Source: Streptomyces sp. cf386
GTDB lineage: Bacteria > Actinomycetota > Actinomycetes > Streptomycetales > Streptomycetaceae
Direction: 5' to 3'
Length of the DNA: 64,000 bases
NCBI RefSeq assembly: GCF_900103585.1
Contig: NZ_FNHV01000009.1
Coordinates: 278,052-342,051 of the forward strand
A model generated the notes under the pieces. That model saw only the letters and a list, made by a program, of their open reading frames with translations. It was not told the origin of the DNA and did no database searches. The position numbers and the translations under genes are program-made. Position 1 is the first letter of the stretch; each line of letters starts with the position of its first letter. Positions 44,219 to 52,310 of the stretch are shown here, one piece after another.

Positions 44219-44273
44219 ACGCGTGGGGTTGACGTGTCCCGGTCACACCCCTACCTTCCGCCTCAGGTAGTAA

Positions 44274-44287
44274 TGGGAGCGCTCCCA
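44274..44287 (+). promoter_or_regulatory. CebR box upstream of the GH30-GH62 enzyme
   Basis: TGGGAGCGCTCCCA is an exact 14-bp palindrome identical to the known CebR operator of Streptomyces, which is released by cello-oligosaccharides. It lies 15 bp upstream of the start codon, a position suited to repression. Confidence 0.85.
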
Positions 44288-44301
44288 CGATTGGCGGAAT
44301 C

Positions 44302-46689
44302 ATGATACGCAGACTCCGGAAGTGGACGGTGACCTCGTTATCCGTCCTCCTGACCGCCGCCGGGATCACCACGGTCGGTACCCCGAACGCCTGGGCCGCC
44401 ACCACGGCGACCATCAACGGCTCCACCACCCATCAACCCATCGACGGCTTCGGCTTCTCCGAGCACTTCGGACGGGCCGCCATCATGAACGGCTCGCAGG
44501 GCCTGTCGGCCCCGAAGCAGCGCGAGATCCTCGATCTGCTGCTCAACCGCACCACCGGCGCCGGCCTGAGCATCCTGCGCCTCGGCATCGACTCCGGCAT
44601 CCAGCCCACCGACCCCGGCGGCCCGAACGCGACCCCCAAGTACGTCTGGGACGGCGTCGACAAGGGCCAGGTCTGGCTGGCCAAGCAGGCCAAGGCGTAC
44701 GGCGTGAACCGCTTCTACGCCGACGCCTGGACGGCACCCGGGTATATGAAGACCAACGGCACGGATGCCAACGGCGGCACCCTGTGCGGGCTCTCGGGTG
44801 CCACCTGCGCGAGCGGCGACTGGCGCAGGGCGTACGCCGACTACCTGGTCCAGTACGCCAAGTTCTACGGCCAGGAGGGCATCGGCATCACCGACCTCGG
44901 GTTCACCAACGAGCCCGACTGGACGGCGACGTACGACTCCATGCGGCTCACTCCCGCCCAGGCCGTCGAGTTCACCAAGGTCTTAGGCCCGGTCGCGAAC
45001 GCGGGCGGATACAAGGTGGCCTGCTGCGACTCCTTCGGCTGGAATCAGCAGAAGAACTACACCAGCGCGATCGAGGCCGACGCGACGGCCCGCGGTCACG
45101 TCGCCACCCACACCGGACACACGTACGCCAGTCCCGTCGACGGACCCCTGCCCACCCGGAAACGCACCTGGATGTCGGAGTGGTCGCCCGACGGCACCAC
45201 CTGGAACGAGAACTGGGACGACGGCAGCGGCTACGACGGCCTCACCGTCGCCTCCGCGATCCACGACGCCCTCACCAAGGGCAACACCAGCGGCTATGTG
45301 TACTGGTACGGCGCGTCGACCGGCGCCACCCGCGGCCTGATCCAGATGAACGGCGACGGCTACCGCGTCTCCAAGCGCCTGTGGGCCATGGCCAACTACA
45401 GCCGCTTCATCCGGCCGGGGGCCACCCGCATCGGCGCCACCACCCCCGACACCGACCTCAAGCTGTCGGCGTTCCGCAACACCGACGGCACGCTGACCGT
45501 CGTCGCGCTCAACGCGGGCACCGGCGCCCAGCAGGTGGCGTACAGCCTCCAGAACACCGGGATCACCGACGGGACGGCGACCCCGTACCTGACCAACGGC
45601 TCGAACAGCATGGCCCAGCAGTCCGCCGTCGCCGTCGCCGGAGGCTCGCTGACCGCGACGGTTCCGGCCCGCTCGCTGGTCACGTACACCATCAAGGCGG
45701 CCACGTCGTCCGAGCGGCTCGCCGCCCTCCCCGGCAGCTTCCAGTGGAGGTCGAGCGGGGCGCTGATCGCCCCGAAGTCGGACGCGACCCACAGCCTCGC
45801 CGCGATCAAGGATCCGTCGGTCGTGTACCACAACGGGCGTTGGCATGTGTTCGCCAGCACGGCGAGCACCAGCGGCGCGTACAACATGGTCTATCTGAAC
45901 TTCACCGACTGGTCGCAGGCCGCCGCCGCGCAACACCACTATCTGGACCAGACGGCCATCGGCGCCGGGTACAAGGCGGCGCCGCAGGTGTTCTGGTTCG
46001 CGCCGCAAAAGCTCTGGTACCTCGTCTTCCAGACCGGGGACAACGCCGCGTACTCGACCACCACCACCATCGCCGACCCGAAGTCGTGGAGCGCGCCGAA
46101 GAAGTTCTACGCGAACGGCATGCCGCAGATCATCAAGGACAACATCGGCAACGGTTACTGGGTCGACTTCTGGAACGTCTGCGACTCCGCCAAGTGCTAC
46201 TTGTTCTCCTCCGACGACAACGGGCATCTCTACCGCTCCGAGACCACGGTCGCCAACTTCCCGAACGGTTTCACCAACACCGTCATCGCGCTGCAGGACC
46301 CCAACAAGTACCGCCTCTGGGAGGCCGCGAACGTCTACCGGCTCAAGGACTCGGGCGGCTATCTGCTGGTCGTCGAGGCGATCGGCGGCAACGGCAAGCG
46401 GTACTTCCGGTCCTGGACGTCGAACAGCATCGCCGGCGCCTGGACCCCGCTCGCCGACACCGAGGCCAACCCCTTCGCGCGGTCCACCAACGTCGCCTTC
46501 GACGGCACCCCCTGGACCCAGGACATCAGCCACGGCGAGATGGTCCGCGACGGCGTCGACCAGACCCTCACCATCAACCCCTGCCGTATGCAGTACCTCT
46601 ACCAGGGCATGGACCCGGCCGCCTCGGGCCCCTACAACACCCTGCCCTGGCGCCTGGGCCTGCTCACGCAGACCAACTCGCCCTGCTGA
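44302..46689 (+). CDS. Secreted GH30-GH62 fusion: xylanase-type and arabinofuranosidase
   Basis: A 795-residue two-enzyme protein for arabinoxylan. After the signal peptide (~1-32, ending NAWA) a GH30 barrel (~35-385) shows IDGFGFSEHFGRA, acid/base Glu204 (FTNEPDW) and nucleophile Glu293 (TWMSEWS); its beta-sandwich runs to ~470 (VVALNAGTGAQQVAYSL...ARSLVTYTIKA). From ~480 a GH62 five-bladed propeller follows: FQWRSSGALIAPKSDATHSLAAIKDPSVVYHNGRWHVFAS with the catalytic Asp in KDPS, and ending MQYLYQGMDPAASGPYNTLPWRLGLLTQTN. GH62 enzymes remove arabinose side chains; GH30 relatives cut xylan or galactan backbones. The perfect CebR box ahead marks it as foreign to the MalR program around it. 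Confidence 0.9.
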   Translation: MIRRLRKWTVTSLSVLLTAAGITTVGTPNAWAATTATINGSTTHQPIDGFGFSEHFGRAAIMNGSQGLSAPKQREILDLLLNRTTGAGLSILRLGIDSGIQPTDPGGPNATPKYVWDGVDKGQVWLAKQAKAYGVNRFYADAWTAPGYMKTNGTDANGGTLCGLSGATCASGDWRRAYADYLVQYAKFYGQEGIGITDLGFTNEPDWTATYDSMRLTPAQAVEFTKVLGPVANAGGYKVACCDSFGWNQQKNYTSAIEADATARGHVATHTGHTYASPVDGPLPTRKRTWMSEWSPDGTTWNENWDDGSGYDGLTVASAIHDALTKGNTSGYVYWYGASTGATRGLIQMNGDGYRVSKRLWAMANYSRFIRPGATRIGATTPDTDLKLSAFRNTDGTLTVVALNAGTGAQQVAYSLQNTGITDGTATPYLTNGSNSMAQQSAVAVAGGSLTATVPARSLVTYTIKAATSSERLAALPGSFQWRSSGALIAPKSDATHSLAAIKDPSVVYHNGRWHVFASTASTSGAYNMVYLNFTDWSQAAAAQHHYLDQTAIGAGYKAAPQVFWFAPQKLWYLVFQTGDNAAYSTTTTIADPKSWSAPKKFYANGMPQIIKDNIGNGYWVDFWNVCDSAKCYLFSSDDNGHLYRSETTVANFPNGFTNTVIALQDPNKYRLWEAANVYRLKDSGGYLLVVEAIGGNGKRYFRSWTSNSIAGAWTPLADTEANPFARSTNVAFDGTPWTQDISHGEMVRDGVDQTLTINPCRMQYLYQGMDPAASGPYNTLPWRLGLLTQTNSPC

Positions 46690-46698
46690 CAGTCCCCC

Positions 46699-46755
46699 TG
46701 AAAGTTCTTGCCGATGCTTTCAAGCCTCTTGCTGTAATCCTTACGGCGGCGATAC
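46699..46755 (+). promoter_or_regulatory. MalR-type control region of the amylopullulanase gene
   Basis: A 57-bp block that matches the amylase control region at 42611 (TGAAAGTTCTTGC, GCTTTCAAGCCTCTTGC, TGTAATCCTTACG). Two CTTGC units are 24 bp apart; the second probably overlaps the -35 region. It lies ~50 bp before the GTG. Confidence 0.65.
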
Positions 46756-46806
46756 GTTTCGCGCGGGGTCGGACCCATGAGAGCCGTAATCGCAAGGAGC
46801 CCATCT

Positions 46807-49800
46807 GTGAGAGCGAGATGGCCGTCGCCGTCGAGGCGCCGAACCACCCATGCCGGACGGGTCGCCGCGGTCACCGTGACCGCGTTGGCCGCAGCGCTCG
46901 TCCAGCCCCTCGCGGCGCGGGCGGACACCCCGCCTCCGCCGCCGTCCGACGCGAAGCTCGCCGCCGAGCCCGCCCGGCACGACGCCACCCGCGAGCAGTT
47001 CTACTTCGTCCTGCCGGACCGTTTCGCCAACGGCGACACGGGCAACGACAAGGGCGGCCTCACCGGCTCCCGCCTCGCCACCGGCTACGACCCCACCGAC
47101 AAGGGCTTCTACCAGGGCGGCGATCTCAAGGGTCTGACCAAGAAGCTCGACTACATCAAGGGCCTCGGCACCACCGCCATCTGGATGGCCCCGATCTTCA
47201 AGAACCAGCCCGTGCAGGGGACGGGAAGCAACGCCTCCGCCGCCTACCACGGCTACTGGATCACCGATTTCACCCAGGTCGACCCGCACTTCGGGACGAA
47301 CAAGGACCTTCAGACCCTCATATCCAAGGCCCACGCCAAGGGCATGAAGGTCTTCTTCGACGTCATCACGAACCACACGGCGGATGTCGTCGACTATGAG
47401 GAGAAGTCGTACGACTACCTCTCCAAGGGCGCGTTCCCGTACCTGACGAAGAACGGCGAGCCCTTCGACGACTCCGACTACGCGGACGGGAAGTCCCCGT
47501 TCCCCGCGGTCGGCACCGAGTCCTTCCCCCGCACGCCGACCGTCCCCGCCGCGAAGAAGAACGTCAAGGTCCCGTCGTGGCTCAACGACCCGACGATGTA
47601 CCACAACCGCGGCGACTCCACCTTCGCCGGTGAGAGCTCCGAACAGGGCGACTTCTCCGGACTCGACGACCTGTGGACCGAGCGTCCCGAGGTCGTCACC
47701 GGCATGGAGAAGATCTACCAGCGGTGGGTGCGGGACTTCGACATCGACGGCTTCCGGATCGACACCGTGAAGCACGTCAACATGGAGTTCTGGACCCAGT
47801 GGGCCACGGCGCTGGACGCCTACGCGGCCAAGCGGGGCCGCGACGACTTCTTCATGTTCGGCGAGGTGTACTCCGCCGACACGAACATCACTTCGCCGTA
47901 CGTCACCCAGGGCCGCCTCGACGCCACGCTCGACTTCCCCTTCCAGGAAGCGGCGCGGCAGTACGCCTCCCAGGGCGGCAGCGCGCAGAAGCTCGCGGGC
48001 GTCTTCGGCGACGACTACAAGTACACGACCGACAAGGCCAACGCCTACGAGCAGGTCACCTTCCTCGGCAACCACGACATGGGCCGCATCGGGTCCTTCC
48101 TGAACCAGGACAACCCGAAGGCGACCGACGCCGAACTCCTCGCCAAGGACAAGCTCGCCAACGAGCTGATGTTCCTCAGCCGTGGCAACCCGGTCGTCTA
48201 TTACGGCGACGAGCAGGGCTTCACCGGCGCCGGCGGCGACAAGGACGCCCGCCAGACCCTGTTCGCCTCGAAGACGGCCGACTACCTCGACGACGACCAG
48301 ATCGGCACCGACCGCACCCACGCGAGCGACGCCTACGACACGAGCGCCCCGCTGTACAAGCAGATCGCAGCCCTCTCCAAGCTCCGCAAGGCCAACCCGG
48401 CCCTCACCGACGGCGTCCAGACCGAGCGCTACGCGGCCGACGGCGCCGGCGTCTACGCCTTCTCCCGCACCGACGCCAAGACGGGCACCGAGTACGTCGT
48501 CGCCTTCAACAACGCCGGTGAGGCGAAGTCGGCGACCTTCGCGACCGGCTCGGCCGGCATGGCGTTCAAGGGGATCCACGGCAGCGACGCCTCGCTGAAG
48601 AGCGACGCCGACAAGAGGATCACCGTCACCGTCCCGGCCGGCTCCTCGATCGTCCTCAAGGCGGCAGGCAAGCCCGCCAAGCCCGCCACCGAGCCGACGA
48701 TCACCCTGAAGGCCCCGGCCGCCGGAGCCACCGGCACGGTCGAGATCGGCGCCGACGTCGACGGCGGACAGCTCAACCGGGTCGTCTTCGCCGCGCAGGT
48801 CGGCGGCGGCAAGTGGAAGACGCTGGGCTCCGCCGACCACGCCCCGTACAAGGTCACGCAGGTCGTCGGAAAGGACGTACCGGCCGCAACCGCCTTGCGC
48901 TACAAGGCAGTTGTGATCGACTCGGCGGGACGTACGGCGAGCACCACCGCCGAGTCCACCACCGGCACCCCGCCCGCCCCCGAGATCCCCAGCGCGGCCT
49001 CCCGCGACTACGCGGTCGTCCACTACAAGCGCACCGACGGCGACTACGCGAACTGGGGCCTGTACGCCTGGGGCGACCTCGCCGAGGGCGAGTCCACCGA
49101 GTGGCCGGCCAGCCACCCGTTCGTCGGCCGGGACGCCTACGGCGCCTTCGCCTACGTCAAGCTGAAGGAAGGCGCCTCGAACGTCGGCTTCCTCGTCATC
49201 GACAAGGACGGCAACAAGGACGTCTCCGCCGACCGCACGATCGACCTCGCCAAGACCGGCGAGATCTGGATCGAGCAGGGCAAGGAGGCCGTACAGACCA
49301 CCCGGCCCGACTACCCGGCGCAGGACAAGACCAAGGCGGTCGTCCACTACAACCGCGCCGACGGGAACTACGACGGCTGGGGCCTGCACGTCTGGACGGG
49401 TGCCGCCAACCCCACCGAGTGGTCGAACCCCGTGAAGCCGGTCAAGACTGATACCTATGGTGCGGTCTTCGAGGTACCGCTCACCGACGGTGCCACCAGC
49501 CTCAGCTACATCCTCCACAAGGGCGACGAGAAGGACCTGCCCACGGACCAGTCGCTCGACCTCACCGCCAACGGTCACGAGGTGTGGCTGTTGAGCGGCC
49601 AGGAGAAGTACCTGCTCCCGCAGCCGGCCGGCTCCGCGGCGGCCCTCGACCTGACCACCTCCAAGGCGGTCTGGATCGACCGGGACACGGTCGCGTGGAA
49701 CGGCACCGAGAGGGCCGCCTCCACCCAGCTGCTGTACAGCCGGGACGGCTCCATCGCGGTGAAGGACGGCGCGCTGACCAGCGACGACGAGCGTTGGCTG

Positions 49801-52215
49801 CGCCTGTCCAAGACCACCCTCACCGACCCCCAGAAGGCGAAGTTCCCGCACCTGAAGGAGTACACCGCCTGGTCCGTCGACCCGCGCGACCGCGACCGGG
49901 TCCGCGAGGCCCTGCGCGGCCAGCTCGTCGCCTCCCAGCGCGCCGCGAACGGTGCCGTGCTCGCGGCGACCGGCGTCCAGATCGCCGGCGTACTCGACGA
50001 TCTCCACCCGGGCGCGACGAAGGCCGACCTCGGACCGACCTTCGACAAGAGCGGCCGTCCGACGCTGGCCGTCTGGGCGCCCACGGCCCAGTCGGTCAAG
50101 CTGGAGATCGGCGACTCCACGGTTGCCATGAAGCGGCAGGACAGCACGGGTGTCTGGTCCGTCATCGGCCCCAAGTCCTGGAAGAACAAGGCGTACCGGT
50201 ACGTCGTCAAGGTCTGGGCGCCCAGCGTCCGCAAGATCGTCACCAACAAGGTCACCGACCCGTACTCGGTCGCGCTCACCGCGAACTCCGAGCGCAGCCT
50301 GGTCGTCGACCTGGGCGACAGGTCCCTGGCGCCGAGCGGCTGGTCCTCGTACCGCAAGCCCAAGGCCGTACCGCTGAAGGACGCCCAGATCCAGGAGCTG
50401 CACATCCGCGACTTCTCGGTCGAGGACAGGACGGCCAAGAACCCGGGCACCTACCTCGCCTTCACCGACAAGGCCAGCGACGGCTCCAAGCACCTGCGGG
50501 AGCTGGCGAAGGCGGGTACGTCGTACGTCCACCTGCTGCCGGCCTTCGACATCGCCACCATCCCTGAGAAGAAGTCCGAGCAGGCCACCGTCGACTGCGA
50601 CCTGGCCTCCTTCCCGGCCGACTCCGACAAGCAGCAGGAGTGCGTGGCGAAGATCGCCGCGAAGGACGCGTACAACTGGGGCTACGACCCCTACCACTAC
50701 ACGGTCCCCGAGGGCTCGTACGCCACCGACCCGGACGGCACCGGCCGTACCGTCGAGTTCCGCAAGATGGTCAAGGCCCTCAACGACGACGGCCTGCGCG
50801 TCGTCATGGACGTCGTCTACAACCACACGACATCGAGCGGCCAGGCGGACACCAGCGTCCTCGACAAGGTCGTGCCCGGCTACTACCAGCGGCTCCTGGC
50901 CGACGGTTCGGTCGCCAACAGCACCTGCTGCTCCAACACGGCGCCCGAGAACGCCATGATGGGCAAGCTGGTCGTCGACTCGATCGTCACCTGGGCCAAG
51001 GAGTACAAGGTCGACGGCTTCCGCTTCGACCTGATGGGCCACCACCCGAAGGCGAACATCCTGGCGGTCAGGAAGGCTCTGGACGCGCTGACCCTCGCCA
51101 AGGACGGCGTCGACGGCAAGAAGATCATCCTGTACGGCGAGGGCTGGAACTTCGGCGAGATCGCCGACGACGCCCGCTTCGTGCAGGCCACGCAGAAGAA
51201 CATGGCCGGCACCGGCATCGCGACCTTCTCCGACCGGGCGCGGGACGCCGTACGCGGCGGCGGGCCCTTCGACGAGGACCCCGGCGTCCAGGGCTTCGCG
51301 TCCGGGCTCTACACCGACCCCAACCCCGCTGCGGACAACGGCACTTCGGAGGAGCAGAAGGCCCGGCTGCTGCACTACCAGGACCTGATCAAGGTCGGTC
51401 TGTCCGGCAACCTCGCCGCCTATCGCTTCACCGACACCAGCGGCAAGGAGGTCAAGGGCTCCGAGGTCGACTACAACGGTGCCCCCGCCGGGTACGCGGA
51501 CGCGCCGGGCGACGCCCTCGCCTACGCCGACGCGCACGACAACGAGTCGCTGTTCGACGCCCTCGCGTTCAAGCTGCCGTCCTCCACCAGTGCGGCCGAC
51601 CGGGCCCGTATGCAGGTCCTCGCCATGGCCACGGCCACCCTCTCGCAGGGCCCGGCGCTCTCCCAGGCCGGCACCGACCTGCTGCGCTCCAAGTCGCTTG
51701 ACCGCAACTCCTACGACAGCGGCGACTGGTTCAACGCCATCCACTGGAACTGCGCCGACGGCAACGGCTTCGGACGCGGACTGCCGATGGCGGCCGACAA
51801 TGCCTCGAAGTGGCCGTTCGCCAAGCCCCTGTTGGGCTCGGTGAAGGTCGGGTGCGAGCAGATCGAGGGCACCTCGGCCGCGTACCGGGATCTGTTGAAG
51901 ATCCGTTCGACGGAGTCGGCGTTCTCCCTCGCCACGGCCGACCAGGTGCAGTCGAAGCTCTCCTTCCCGCTGTCGGGCAAGGACGAGACGCCCGGCGTGA
52001 TCACCATGCGGCTCGGTGACCTGGTCGTCGTCTTCAACGCGACGCCCGGGAAGCAGGAGCAGCGCGTCGACGCCCTGGCCGGAGACGGCTACCGGCTGCA
52101 TCCGGTGCAGGCCTCGGGCGCGGATCCTATCGTCAAGTCCGCGTCCTTCGACGGGAAAACGGGCACGTTCGCCGTTCCGGGGCGTACTGTCGCCGTCTTC
52201 TCACGGGCTCTCTGA
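46807..52215 (+). CDS. pulA: Secreted two-headed amylopullulanase (GH13 amylase + CBM41s + GH13 pullulanase)
   Basis: An 1802-residue extracellular enzyme that attacks both alpha-1,4 and alpha-1,6 bonds. The signal peptide ends near ARA-DTPPPPPS. Head one (~45-600) is an alpha-amylase with nucleophile Asp319 (GFRIDTVKH), Glu353 (FGEVYS) and GNHDMGR. A fibronectin-like segment (~620-715) and two CBM41 units (YAVVHYKRTDGDYANWGLYAWGD; KAVVHYNRADGNYDGWGLHVWTG) follow. Head two (~1050-1800) is a pullulanase with YNWGYDPYHYTVPEGSYATDP, nucleophile Asp1408 (GFRFDLMGHH) and Glu1445 (YGEGWNFGE). GTG 46807 is chosen because AAGGAG (46794-46799) is 7 bp ahead; ATG 46777 would precede it. It ends at a strong terminator. 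Confidence 0.96.
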   Translation: MRARWPSPSRRRTTHAGRVAAVTVTALAAALVQPLAARADTPPPPPSDAKLAAEPARHDATREQFYFVLPDRFANGDTGNDKGGLTGSRLATGYDPTDKGFYQGGDLKGLTKKLDYIKGLGTTAIWMAPIFKNQPVQGTGSNASAAYHGYWITDFTQVDPHFGTNKDLQTLISKAHAKGMKVFFDVITNHTADVVDYEEKSYDYLSKGAFPYLTKNGEPFDDSDYADGKSPFPAVGTESFPRTPTVPAAKKNVKVPSWLNDPTMYHNRGDSTFAGESSEQGDFSGLDDLWTERPEVVTGMEKIYQRWVRDFDIDGFRIDTVKHVNMEFWTQWATALDAYAAKRGRDDFFMFGEVYSADTNITSPYVTQGRLDATLDFPFQEAARQYASQGGSAQKLAGVFGDDYKYTTDKANAYEQVTFLGNHDMGRIGSFLNQDNPKATDAELLAKDKLANELMFLSRGNPVVYYGDEQGFTGAGGDKDARQTLFASKTADYLDDDQIGTDRTHASDAYDTSAPLYKQIAALSKLRKANPALTDGVQTERYAADGAGVYAFSRTDAKTGTEYVVAFNNAGEAKSATFATGSAGMAFKGIHGSDASLKSDADKRITVTVPAGSSIVLKAAGKPAKPATEPTITLKAPAAGATGTVEIGADVDGGQLNRVVFAAQVGGGKWKTLGSADHAPYKVTQVVGKDVPAATALRYKAVVIDSAGRTASTTAESTTGTPPAPEIPSAASRDYAVVHYKRTDGDYANWGLYAWGDLAEGESTEWPASHPFVGRDAYGAFAYVKLKEGASNVGFLVIDKDGNKDVSADRTIDLAKTGEIWIEQGKEAVQTTRPDYPAQDKTKAVVHYNRADGNYDGWGLHVWTGAANPTEWSNPVKPVKTDTYGAVFEVPLTDGATSLSYILHKGDEKDLPTDQSLDLTANGHEVWLLSGQEKYLLPQPAGSAAALDLTTSKAVWIDRDTVAWNGTERAASTQLLYSRDGSIAVKDGALTSDDERWLRLSKTTLTDPQKAKFPHLKEYTAWSVDPRDRDRVREALRGQLVASQRAANGAVLAATGVQIAGVLDDLHPGATKADLGPTFDKSGRPTLAVWAPTAQSVKLEIGDSTVAMKRQDSTGVWSVIGPKSWKNKAYRYVVKVWAPSVRKIVTNKVTDPYSVALTANSERSLVVDLGDRSLAPSGWSSYRKPKAVPLKDAQIQELHIRDFSVEDRTAKNPGTYLAFTDKASDGSKHLRELAKAGTSYVHLLPAFDIATIPEKKSEQATVDCDLASFPADSDKQQECVAKIAAKDAYNWGYDPYHYTVPEGSYATDPDGTGRTVEFRKMVKALNDDGLRVVMDVVYNHTTSSGQADTSVLDKVVPGYYQRLLADGSVANSTCCSNTAPENAMMGKLVVDSIVTWAKEYKVDGFRFDLMGHHPKANILAVRKALDALTLAKDGVDGKKIILYGEGWNFGEIADDARFVQATQKNMAGTGIATFSDRARDAVRGGGPFDEDPGVQGFASGLYTDPNPAADNGTSEEQKARLLHYQDLIKVGLSGNLAAYRFTDTSGKEVKGSEVDYNGAPAGYADAPGDALAYADAHDNESLFDALAFKLPSSTSAADRARMQVLAMATATLSQGPALSQAGTDLLRSKSLDRNSYDSGDWFNAIHWNCADGNGFGRGLPMAADNASKWPFAKPLLGSVKVGCEQIEGTSAAYRDLLKIRSTESAFSLATADQVQSKLSFPLSGKDETPGVITMRLGDLVVVFNATPGKQEQRVDALAGDGYRLHPVQASGADPIVKSASFDGKTGTFAVPGRTVAVFSRAL

Positions 52216-52229
52216 TACGGCACTAGCTT

Positions 52230-52266
52230 GAGTGGGGCGGACCCGATCAGCGGGTCCGCCCCACTC
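52230..52266 (+). terminator. Terminator of pulA
   Basis: Perfect 16-bp arms GAGTGGGGCGGACCCG / CGGGTCCGCCCCACTC around a 5-base loop, 15 bp after the stop codon. Confidence 0.85.
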
Positions 52267-52310
52267 GTGCGTATGCGTATTCGGGGGCAGGCGACCATGG
52301 ACGGTTGACG

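Noticed and set aside
46777..46806. ATG 46777 as start of the amylopullulanase
   Set aside because: AAGGAG (46794-46799) lies downstream of it and is correctly placed for GTG 46807, which also gives a normal signal peptide.
46741..52101. A minus-strand open frame of 1786 codons opposite pulA
   Set aside because: It is the shadow of pulA; its Val/Gly/Arg-rich composition has no family motif and GC3 bias follows pulA.
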